Shown one piece after another: positions 12,535 to 22,130 of a DNA stretch of 64,000 nucleotides. Both the position numbers and the translations under genes were made by a program. The stretch's first letter is position 1, and every line of letters begins with the position of its first letter. Under the pieces are notes generated by a model that worked only from the letters and a program-made list of their open reading frames with translations, made no database searches and was not told the DNA's origin. This DNA is from Phlyctochytrium arcticum (Eukaryota > Chytridiomycota > Chytridiomycetes > Chytridiales > Chytridiaceae): positions 496,001 to 560,000 of the forward strand of contig JAHLKI010000017.1 of assembly GCA_025602905.1 (NCBI GenBank), written 5' to 3'.

Positions 12535-12867
12535 CGCTTACGCGATCCTCTCCAAATCAATATTTCGGTCTCATTTCGGTGGAAATCTCGTCAGCAACAG
12601 AAGCCTCAGCTGGTTATGTCAGCCAGTAGAAGGCAAACGCGACGCTCGCGACGCGTTCGGTTTTGGCGGAGTACGCGAATTCGACCGTTGATTACGAACG
12701 AACAGCATTTGAAAATTCTGATGATGGAAGTATACAGCAAAACTCGAAAGCTTATAAAAGCTCAACTTTTCCAGCGCCCTCTCGATGAGGATTAGACTCC
12801 ACGCTTTTCGCCCAAATCCACATCATCCCTAGAAAACTGCCGATCCTTCCTCGTCGCTACACTCACA
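12535..12867. promoter_or_regulatory. divergent intergenic region, Rabin8 / small secreted protein
   Basis: This stretch of 333 bp separates two outward-facing start codons. A small open frame crosses it on the plus strand, but it is arginine-rich, matches nothing I know and looks like chance. The region presumably carries both promoters; I see no clear TATA box. Confidence 0.45.
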
Positions 12868-13333
12868 ATGGCAGCCTTCACCCGAAGCTCTCTTCTTGTG
12901 CTCTTTTTGTCGCTCTTACTTTCGGTAAATCAGTGTTCTCTCAATCGCACATAGGTTTGGGTTAACTAAATTTTTCCTCTATTATTAGTGGACCACGGAC
13001 GCGATTCCTGCTGTGAAGGACATCGCCCGCGAGAACGGAATCCCCACCTGCGGCAGCACACGCGCACTGACTATACTACCAACCGATGATAATGACGGAC
13101 AAACCCTTGGTCAGCTTGCCGTCATCCACGACAATGTTACCGGTCGTCAATACTCCTTCAACCTCACATTCGTACTACCTGAAGCATCAACGGTAACTTC
13201 AACTGGGGGCCTGGTTCAGCTCGTCACTGGTCTTGGCAAGAACAAGGCTGTCGGATTCACTGCCGAGGCAAAGTCAACGGACAACGATCCCGCCGCAACC
13301 ATATCCCAATTCTTTCTCATCCAAATGATTTGA
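12868..13333 (+). CDS. small predicted secreted protein, unknown family
   Basis: Exon 1 (12868-12924) encodes MAAFTRSSLLVLFLSLLLS. A 64-bp GT-AG intron (12925-12988) follows, then exon 2 (12989-13333), for 133 residues. The N-terminus is a clear signal peptide with cleavage expected after about WTTDA. The mature chain of roughly 110 residues is Thr/Gly/Asn-rich with alternating hydrophobics, suggesting a beta-sheet fold. It has two potential N-glycosylation sites (NVT, NLT) and a single cysteine. I recognise no family. Extracellular or wall location is inferred from the signal peptide alone. The intron falls in phase 0 at the signal-peptide end, a common arrangement. It lies between Rabin8 (divergent) and the MscS channel (convergent). 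Confidence 0.7.
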
Positions 13334-13520
13334 AGACCGGAAAAGGCCCGCTTGGCCGCGTTACTTATTTACTTATTCGCTGAGCGAAAATCATGACTTT
13401 AATTGTCTGTTGTATCTTATTTTGAATAATCCATCATTTTGTATTTATACGTAGAAATTCAATGGAACTTTCATATGTTGAAGAAAATATTTGCGTGGAA
13501 GTTCACAGATCTGTGATCAT

Positions 13521-16500
13521 TCAAACGGCTTGCAAATGCATACCAGCCGCAAAAGTCTGCTGCACATTCAAACTCTCTTTGGCACTTTGAAGCGTACCCT
13601 GCGGCTGGGCCGGTAAGCTCACGGATTTGGTCGGTGCTGAAGTAGCGTCTTTGATACCCAGATCATTCAAGTTATCGCGCAGCTTTAACATAAACTTGGA
13701 GGAAAAATGTAGGTATGTAAGGAAAGCATCGACACAGAAGAGCTCAGTCACTTTCCCATACCATACTCCGTCGACTCCATCGCTTTGAGCAGTCCTGCCT
13801 GATCTTGGAATTAGACCGATAGAAATATAAAACTGTACACATTCTACATACCAATTCCCTTTGTGTTTCAGTATAACATTTACTTTCAACTTGCTCAGAT
13901 TTTCCATATCCGCACAATGTATGTCGCACACATTTTGAAATTCGCGCGGCTCTGATTTGACGTATTCCAACATACGCTCGTGAAGGATCTTCAGTTTTTC
14001 CTCCGGTGTGTCAAAATCTGAAGTGAAGTCAGGTATGGAGAAAAGGACAGCAAGAAGAATATGAAACACATACTGAGATGTAACTCTATACTTTCCGACT
14101 GGGAAAAACGAAACTCAGTATTTCTATCAGTACAGAAGCATGAATTTACTGACCTGGTCTCCAGAACGTCGCAGGTTATGTATTAATTTGGTCGCTACCA
14201 GTGCTATTTCAAGCAAGCTTCAGTACTTTAATCCAGAAATTGTTAACCAACCGCTTCGTACTGTTCGGTGCGTAAATCAACTGGCCGTCCAGTCGCTTGA
14301 AGACTGTTGTCAGTACTCCCACCTCTCGGACGAGCATATTTTGATTGTCAATCAGCACCCGGTCACCTATCGATTTCTCAGTATATCCACTGCGTGTGAA
14401 ACAGGTTTTCAACCCCTTACCCGCGTCGTAAGGATGATTCAGAAACAAGAACAGTAAGGACTCAAATGCGGTACGAGCCGCGGTACCTGCAGAAACTCAG
14501 ATATGTCACCGCTGCTTTCCATCACCCAACGATAAGCGCGCACCGAAAACAAAACTGAGGGCTAAAATAAAACTTGTGAAGGGCAGCATTGCTGATAGCG
14601 AGATGCCAAATATCTGAGCATTCGGTCTGTAAGCTATCCATTTAGATTGCCACTTGGGTTCCAGCTTTACGTACCGGTAGCGCGATGCAGAACGTAACGA
14701 ACCCCGTCAGAAAGTAAAAAAAGCTAAATAGAAAAATGTAAGTACACATGCATAACTACTTGCAGTTCTCCACATTACATGTTGAGTTTGCCCAACGCTT
14801 GAGACAAATCGCGCATGGCGCGAAATAATCTCCTTCGTTCGCGATACATTCCAATGACGACTTCTTTTACTTCCTTTCGTGTTATTGACCCATTCCCATC
14901 CTGGTCCAATGCTGTAAAGGCTTCTTTGGCTTCATCTCTGTCTGTGAACGCGCTATCCATCGTACTCAGGGACTTGGGGATCTTCCAGTCATGCCTATCT
15001 CAAACGTACCGCAAAAGGTCCTCTTGGGTTAAAAAGCCTTTGTCATTCCCACCCAAGCCGGTAAAGATCTTTTTGGCCAGTTTGCCAGCCTGAATATCGC
15101 TGGTAATGTCCATTCTAGCTAGTTCGCGTAGGTAGCGATGGCCATGAAATGTTGGCGCACTAATAATGGTACTTAAGTCATTGGTTATCGGTGAGTCGAG
15201 GTGATCATTGTGTTCCGGGTGGTGTGAACCCTTATCGTGGGAAGCTTTGGTATGAGGTGGGTGATTTGTCGAGCGACGGCTGTGAGCTCGACTGCAGTGG
15301 ATACCATCTGAAAAGTCAAGAGGATGCAATTGAGGCGATCGGGGAGGCGACTTGATACGTATGCTTCGTGGCGCAATGGAAGATCTTCGAGAGTTTGGGG
15401 CGCTTCCGTCCTGACCACCCACGTCTCTAAGTGAAAATGGCTCAGGCAACTCTGAACGGGCCAGAGGTCCAGTTTTGAAAACTTCGTTCCGGGGATCTAT
15501 TGTGGTTTCGTCCGACTTGTTTGCGTTTCGTACTGATGTTCCCGATATGCGTATCTCATGCAATTCGTTGCCATATGTATGCTCACTCGCGTGACCGTTT
15601 GTCTCATGCGTTTTCCCCTTACGGTGCCAGGCTTTGGAGCTCCAGAAAAATCTGCGCAGTGGTCGCGCATTTTCTTTGACAGACGGACTGTCTAGGTTAC
15701 CCGGATTTGACGGTGATTCTTCAATATGAGGAATTGACGGGCTGGAGACCTGGTCGTCCAAGGAAGTGGCAGGATCCGATACACGGCTTCGAATTGATTT
15801 CTTCAGATCATCCAAGACTATAATTGATTACCAAAAAATACGTGGCTCTCAACAAGGCCCTGACACAATGTACTTACTAGCCATATGGCGCTTTGAAACG
15901 GTGATTCGATCTAGGTACGCTACTCTGTAGAAACACTGAATAACGTATACCATTGGATGATTGACAACCACACCGTACCTATGAAAATTGACCGCTGAAG
16001 TAGCCAAAGTATACGTCAAGTGGGATACCCAAACAACAAGATGGTGGCGACAGCGTACTCACCAATAATTTGTAGCACAAACTTTTGCACCAGTAGACAG
16101 ATGGTGAAAACTAAAACAGTTGCGATGACATGGAAGATTACAAGCCAGTAATCGACATTTGCCATATCATGAAATAGAAGGGCAAAGCACACAAAAGTCA
16201 GGATAGCCCAGGTTGTGATTGTAAGGAAAAGCTTCATTGCCACAAAGTACTAATCCTGTTCCGTCAGTATGCCATACCTATGCTCGACACATTCTCCGTC
16301 CTACCTCAAGCCGCGCGCGAGTACGTTCACTATATCCTCCGAAGACCGTGTTGAGAAACTGAACCGCTAGGTAGGGCAACGCATCGAAGAAGTACCACAT
16401 GGTGACCCACGATATCCAGGAGCATCCAAACCAACAAGACCTTGAATAATCGGTGATTGATTTAGTCACTTACTGACATGATTGACAAACATTGCGACTG

Positions 16501-17175
16501 CGCAAAATGAGCTCGAGGGTGAAGAGTGCAATTTTCTCACCATCGTGCCACTTCTGTGCTGACCCTTAGGTCCGATTTGCTCGTTACGGTATCGAATAGC
16601 CCCGGATCTTCTGTGCGCCAAAGAATTAAGCTGGCAATGGTGGGCGTCGCAAAAAGGGCAAGACCAGAGAGAAGATATACAAAAAATCGCGCGTAACCAG
16701 GTATATAGCAGCAATTGAGTCCGAATAACCCTTGGGCGACGTATTCATGCTCTTCCTCTTCAGGGGCGGCATCACCCTCGACATTGAACCAATCGAATTC
16801 GTCTTCTTCCGCTGGCTGGGACGCAGATCGCTTTGCGAGAGGAGTAATGTTGAGGCCTCTAGCTTCGGGTGGCTGTTGGGATTTACTGTATCCGCCGAAT
16901 GTAGCTGGGAATGCTTTTACTGGTGAGTTTTTTTTGTTGGGTCCAATTTTTTGAGCTGGAGGCGGTAAAATGAAATCCGCAATATGCTCCTCAGAAGGAT
17001 GTTGAATAACAACCGCCAATAGATCATTTGACTGTACTTTTGAGTCGACAACCTCAACCCGTTTATCGGCTGGTGGAGCTGCTTCCTCCTGGTGTAATGT
17101 AATGGAATCTGACAATGGTACATATCTTGTTGCGGACAATATATTGTCTGCATTCTTTTGCTTTGGATCTGCCAT
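13521..17175 (-). CDS. MscS-family mechanosensitive channel with EF-hand (fungal Msy-type)
   Basis: Intron-rich gene. The long N-terminal exon (start 17175) ends in an acidic stretch and a first membrane segment (YARFFVYLLSGLALF). Further membrane exons follow (LFLTITTWAILTFVCFALLF; VIFHVIATVLVFTICLLV). Next come the conserved linker NFHRVAYLDRITVSKRHM, a Ser-rich cytosolic region, and an EF-hand with canonical ligands DQDGNGSITRKE. The MscS core ends the series: SAMLPFTSFILALSFVFG, then FLNHPYDAG, DRVLID and TTVFKRLDGQLIYAPNS. This order (TM, EF-hand, MscS pore and beta domain) is that of fungal Msy1/Msy2 channels, which act in the ER or cell membrane during hypo-osmotic swelling. Two very small exons are required: 16 nt carrying VNFHR and 24 nt near 16476-16500. 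The latter is less certain because its hydrophobicity is modest. The coding frame stays open when spliced. Confidence 0.85.
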
Positions 17176-17488
17176 TTTTTCCTATAGTCAAGGGCTGCGC
17201 AAGTAGAACACTAGTTTGGAGCAAATAAGACTGAGGGTTTTTGGGGATCATCGAATTTTCGCCTTCCAATGTGTTACAAGGCAATCCTTCTAGATTTATT
17301 CACCATATTCATGCAGGAGCTTTTCTTAGCAACGACATTGAAATTCATAACATTGCACGCTTACATATACTGTAGGCGGCTGTAGGCATCGTGCGGATGT
17401 GACTGTGAGAATACTCTCATTCCCCTTGTGTGAAGTTGCTCCTCGTCTCGAAAGAATACAACATTGTTTAGAAGAGCGATTTTCATCA
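17176..17488. other. intergenic, MscS upstream region and tRNA 5' flank
   Basis: There is no coding potential here. It contains the upstream region of the leftward MscS gene and the 5' flank of the tRNA-Tyr gene. AT-rich stretches occur, but I find no clear promoter box. Confidence 0.4.
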
Positions 17489-17572
17489 CCGGCTTTAGCT
17501 CAGTTGGCAGTAGCATTAGACTGTAACAGTTCAGCAATCTAAGGGTCCCCAGTTCAAATCTGGGAAGCCGGA
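17489..17572 (+). tRNA. tRNA-Tyr (GTA) with a short intron
   Basis: A full cloverleaf can be folded. The acceptor stem CCGGCTT pairs with AAGCCGG with discriminator A. A D-arm with the A-box (TAGCTCAGTTGG) follows. The anticodon stem TTAGA (17516-17520) pairs with TCTAA (17538-17542), and the T-arm CCCAG-TTCAAAT-CTGGG carries the B-box. The anticodon is GTA at 17523-17525. An intron of about 10 nt (around 17527-17536) follows position 37, the canonical site for nuclear tRNA introns; Tyr tRNAs usually carry one in eukaryotes. Confidence 0.95.
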
Positions 17573-17577
17573 GTTTC

Positions 17578-17583
17578 TTTTTT
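17578..17583 (+). terminator. RNA polymerase III terminator of tRNA-Tyr
   Basis: A run of six T residues begins six bases after the discriminator base, as expected for Pol III termination. Confidence 0.8.
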
Positions 17584-17798
17584 CGTCCGTTCCGACGCGT
17601 TGCAATCTGCCTGAAAATGGTTTAATGGAGACGTGCAAAATCAAACTCCGGCGAATTTGTAAAATTTCGCGCTCCACCATTTTCCTTCCCAAATAAATCC
17701 CTTGCGTTCCTCTCGCAGTTTTACATCGGCAAGGCAGTCTACCAGACCTTGCTGGCGCCTTACTCGCCTCTTGCAACTCTTTCGCTTTGATCTGCGAC

Positions 17799-19448
17799 AT
17801 GCGTACAAATCCGTTGGCGTCGGCCGGCTTGACGGCGCCAGCGGCGAATAAGGAGCTTGCCCACTTTGCAACGCGGACCACGTCAAAGCGGACTACTTAT
17901 AGCCACGAGGAGACCGAACTTCCACCTCTAAACCAGTCGTCTCTCCCCGCAAAAGCCGCTACAGGCCAGAAGTCCAATGGACCAGCAGATTCACCACCTC
18001 CAAGAGCTGGTGGAGCTCCACCACCCGTTGCTGCGTCTCCGTCCCATTTAAAGTATAAAATCCGTGCCATTCTCCTCCCCTACATTACTGCTGAATCCCG
18101 GCAGATCGCCTACTTCCAAAGTCTTTACATCACGCCTTTTATCGCCCGCTCCTGCATGTATCTAGGTGCGCTCGGAACCCACACGGCCTTCCTCTTGCTC
18201 CTGCCCATGCTCTTTTGGTTTGATTCGGGCGTAACCATCCCGGTTGCTGGTCAGCAAGTTGATGTGAATCGAGTGTTTGGGAGGTCATTGGTGGTGCTAC
18301 TGGGAGCCGGCGTGTATGTATCCGGATGCGTGAAGGACTGGTTGGGGTTGCCGAGACCGCTTACTCCGCCTGTCCGACGCGTGTCAGGGTCAGCCATGAT
18401 TGAAGCCGAGTACGGGTTTCCTTCTACCCATTCCACCAACGCTGTCTCCTTATCCTTGTTTACAGCTCTATTTGCTTTGCGGTACTGGTTATTCCAATCC
18501 GATCTGTGGATTCAAGTGTTGAGCGTGGGAGTGCTCGCCTGCTACGCCGTGGCGATCGGGGCGAGTAGAGTGGTTACTGGAATGCATACTGTGATTGATG
18601 TCCTGGGTGGAGCTCTGATTGGCATTGGACTGGTTCTCGGACACTGGTGGGTCGGTATGGACGCCATGGAAACCCAAATCATGACAGCGGGCTGGGCATG
18701 TAAGTAATATGGATCCCATCAGTCTCAATCGCGTTCTCCAAATTTAATACCTCCTTTCCTTACACAGTGCTTATCAATATCCCAGCTCTCTGCATCATAC
18801 TGATCAGCATCCACCCCGATCCCGACGGCCCATGTCCGTGCTTCGACGACTCTGTAGCATTTGTGGGGACGATTGGCGGTCTTCTGATGGGAAATTGGCA
18901 CCATGCCATTCTGAGCAATACACCGTCATCATCAACTGCTGGATATAGTGCCGAATTGGGCCCCATAATGGCGCTACAACGTATATTTTGCGGTAGGTGT
19001 TCTCTTGTCTTTTTGTTTTATTCACGAACGAAGTTCTCATGAGCTTTTTGGTGCAACAATAGGGATTGGGATCATTTTAGCATGGCGTCTAACCATCAAG
19101 CGACTGTGCCACGCCGTCTTGCCTCCTCTTTACCGGCTTCTCGCACTTCCCTTCCGCCGAAAATTCTTTGCCCTAGCCACAAAGTATGTTATTTCTCCTA
19201 TCTGAAGTTTGAACCGCAAAAGACTCACTCAGTCGAAATTTAGAGACTACCAAACCATTCCCGCATCTCACATGGGCGGATTTGCTCCATCCCTTCTCCA
19301 TTGGCCACACGCCCACCCTCAAAACGCCCATCGTTATCGACTCTCTCGCTACGATGTCGACATTGGTACGAAGCTGATAGTGTACTGCGGGATAGGCTGG
19401 TGGGCTTCAGAAGGAGTTCCCGTCCTATTCTCCCTGTTGGGCATATGA
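17799..19448 (+). CDS. sphingoid-base-1-phosphate phosphatase (PAP2 family, LCB3/SPP1-type)
   Basis: Four exons (17799-18699, 18768-18992, 19063-19183, 19244-19448) splice in frame to 483 residues. The three phosphatase motifs of the PAP2 superfamily are present: KDWLGLPRP (C1), PSTHS (C2) and SRVVTGMHTVIDVLGG (C3, with the catalytic H). The surrounding EAEYGFPSTHSTNA and TPPVRRVS are typical of long-chain-base phosphate phosphatases such as yeast Lcb3. Multiple hydrophobic segments predict an ER membrane protein that dephosphorylates sphingosine- or dihydrosphingosine-1-phosphate. The proline-rich N-terminus is probably cytosolic. I chose ATG 17799; the frame stays open four codons upstream to a TTG. 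Its start lies 226 bp past the tRNA-Tyr gene. Confidence 0.9.
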
Positions 19449-20451
19449 GCTTGGTGTCGTATACCATCTGCTTTTTCATTTGCAAATTGTATATATTTTT
19501 CTTACTACTTAATTCATAATTTTGCATACATCCTATCTTCTCAAATTCCCACGGTCCACTCTCACGACAAGTGAACGTTACCTGCCCCCCGGGCGACCCC
19601 CACTGGGGTCCGCCACCTTGACTGACCTTCACCCGTTTGTCGACAAAAACCGTCAATGGCATACGTAGCAACTTCCGCGCGACTACTACGGGTAATTTCT
19701 TGGTTCTGAAACAACTCAAGTAACTTTTGTACACTGTCTTCGATGGTGATGAGCTTGACTGTGTCTAATCGGGGATTAACGCAACCATGCCCGGCCATCC
19801 CCTTCCCGCTCAAGGCGGGTCCCACTACTCGATACCAAGGCAAGGCTTTTCCGCGAATTTACTGGCGCAAATTGCCAGGAAACCAGCCAATATACTGGCA
19901 TGCAAGACTCTTGAACTACAGTAATTATCCCAAGAGAGGAAGGCACTGGATATTTTTTGGCCATGCGCATTTAATGACCACAATGCGGAAAACACTGTAG
20001 GTCGCCTTTCGTCTGTCAAAAACATTGTTGGTCACTTCACCCTTGATTCTACGTTCCTTACTGGTGTAAATTTTGTTTTCCTACCATGGTTTGATTTAAA
20101 ATACCATATCTCTTTACACATGAAAACAATGTGACGTTAATCTTTCATGTCCGCCCTCATTCTTGCACGTTGGTTCACGGTATCGCAAAAGGTGTCATGT
20201 ATTCTAGTAGGCACAGAGATTATATATTCAGGTAGGGCCACTCTACTTATGCACCTCCGGTGAATCCCAACCAATGATAAAGATGCTCATGCGGTGTTAT
20301 CCTCTAAATTTCACTACTGCGCATTCGAGTTTCATGACTTTCTGAATTCCGAAATACCCCATGAACAGGGAAAGAGAGACGTAATGAGACTTACGCATTC
20401 GCCTTGTCGAGAATTTTCTTCAACGCATTCTCAAAAATATTTTTGAATAGG
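19449..20451. other. intergenic / decayed sequence at edge of transposon island
   Basis: No intact gene is seen. On the minus strand, 19843-19562 has a protein-like stretch (LDTVKLITIEDSVQKLLELF), but it has no recognised family and is flanked by frame changes, so it may be debris of an element. The rest, 20041-20451, is AT-rich and featureless. Confidence 0.4.
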
Positions 20452-22109
20452 TTATCTCCCCAGCTTGATCTCAACCGCAATGACCGGTGCCATCACACCA
20501 AGCGACACGTTGGTAGGATTTACGGCGTTCTGTGCAGAGGCAGTTAAATCATTAGCAAAGGCATTGAAAGCGGCACTGCGAAATATGTCATGCGTGAACA
20601 TTGGGTGGTTGGGTGAAACTACCCGCATGAATACTGCATCCTGGAGAATGACTGCTCTGAGTTTCCTCAGCAGCAGCAGGAATTTGACTTTGCTCGAGGC
20701 AAAAAGAACTGTTTTGCTTCGACCGGAAAGTCTGCTAATGCCCGCATCGGCTCCCTGGGATAATCGATGGTGTAATGCTTATTTTTACTGTCCCTGGCCC
20801 AAGTCCCCAACCGGGCGGTTTGACCAGAATCTGCACCGGCTTTCTCCGCTAGCCGGGCGGACACAGCTCTGGTGATATGCGTCACCTTGCTAGCGTTGAT
20901 TTTCGCTGCCCGCAGGCCGTCACCAAAGAATCTGTAATGAGTATTGCGACTAATGGCCTCACGACCCACCACCACGTCCATGTCGGTTCCGAATCCCCTC
21001 ATGAAGGCGGTAAGGGCATCCTCATGAGCATGGGAGGCAGGGGGGGGGGGGCGGTTGGTGAATCTGGGGTGGTTGGAGTGGTGTCTGTAGGTGTTTCTGG
21101 GGGGGATGCAGTGGTTGTGTTTGGTGCGTGTCGCCGGCGCTTGTTTGCTGATGTTCTTGCCGCGGCCTGGCGTCTTTCATCGACCTGACCGAGAAAATTA
21201 GAAGGTTACGAGGGATCAGGAAATCTATCATCTCCTCACACTGTACCCTAATAAAAAAAGCTCGTCGTACCATGTCGCGTTGGTAGAAAAATCAAGAGGC
21301 TCTTCGTTATCCATGTGCCAATGCCAGAAAAAATAGAATCCGACGGCGTGACAGTACACAGTTCGACGGAGTTATGTCTCATTGTGCCCAAGGCTATTGT
21401 CGCGCCTTTCTTATTCGTCTTTGACTCCTGTGTAGTGTAACCCAAAACCACGCACTCGCTAAACCCTTCATTGGCGGCCACATCGCACCACATGTCTGAT
21501 AATTGCAGCATGCGGACAAACTGGCCTCGTTGCATCAAGGAGTGTTGCAAAGCGAACATTGCCAGGTTCCGCAGCCCCACCATAGTCCCGAGATCTCGCC
21601 AGTATGCGTAAAGCCCTTTATGCTCTACCTCGCTGTATGCGTCGAGGTGGGTGCCGATGCCCTTGTCCCTGTACTGGATGCGACTAAACAATTCTTGGCT
21701 CAGAATCATTTGGGAAGTGAGAGCTTTGGTGGCTATCCGGGGCGGTTCGGGGTTGCCGGCATCTCTGTAGATATGACACAAGTTCGCGACGAATCAGGAC
21801 AAATGATGGAAGAAAGACACCGCCTTCTGGATAGTCTGTCTCCAGCCATTTGTAGAGCAACCAGATGGCATCATCTTCCTTGATAGGGAACGTAAATGCA
21901 GCAAAATCAGCTTGTTTTGCATTGCACCGAAATGTTTGGCGTCGTTTTAATGTTGGTGGAAAGAATGTGCTGAAAGGAGCTGGAGCTTGTGCACTTAGAT
22001 TGGTGTTGATAGCGGGCCTAAGCGGGGCGATGATTGATGGTCTTATAACGAATTGCCAACAGTAAATGACAGCCAAAACTGAAACCTCCGAAATATCCGA
22101 CTGTGCCAC
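20452..22109 (-). mobile_element. degenerate Ndc10/Crypton-like tyrosine recombinase
   Basis: Three to four frames must be joined, so this looks like a pseudogene. Reading leftward: an N-terminal helical part (DDAIWLLYKWLETDY); a core (GIGTHLDAYSEVEHKGLYAYW, split over neighbouring text as YSEVEHKGLYAYW); QHSLMQRGQFVRMLQLSDMW; MRHNSVELC; then, after a frame change near 21350, AVGFYFFWHWHMDNEEPL; a Gln/Pro-rich linker; and VTHITRAVSARLAEKAG, TARLGTWARDSKNKHYTIDYP, REPMRALADF and FFLPRA. After another frame change comes LRKLRAVILQDAVFM. This order matches the Ndc10 domain-II family, derived from Crypton tyrosine recombinases. The H-x-x-R and the tyrosine region are still visible. Frame changes near 21780, 21350 and 20690 and the G12 run at 21040-21051 argue that it is inactive. 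Confidence 0.75.
21040..21051 (+). repeat. G12 homopolymer
   Basis: Twelve consecutive G lie inside the Gln/Pro-rich linker of the recombinase remnant. The run is either slippage in decayed coding sequence or an assembly-length uncertainty. Confidence 0.85.
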
Positions 22110-22130
22110 AACTCAATTCTCGTCCGGATC

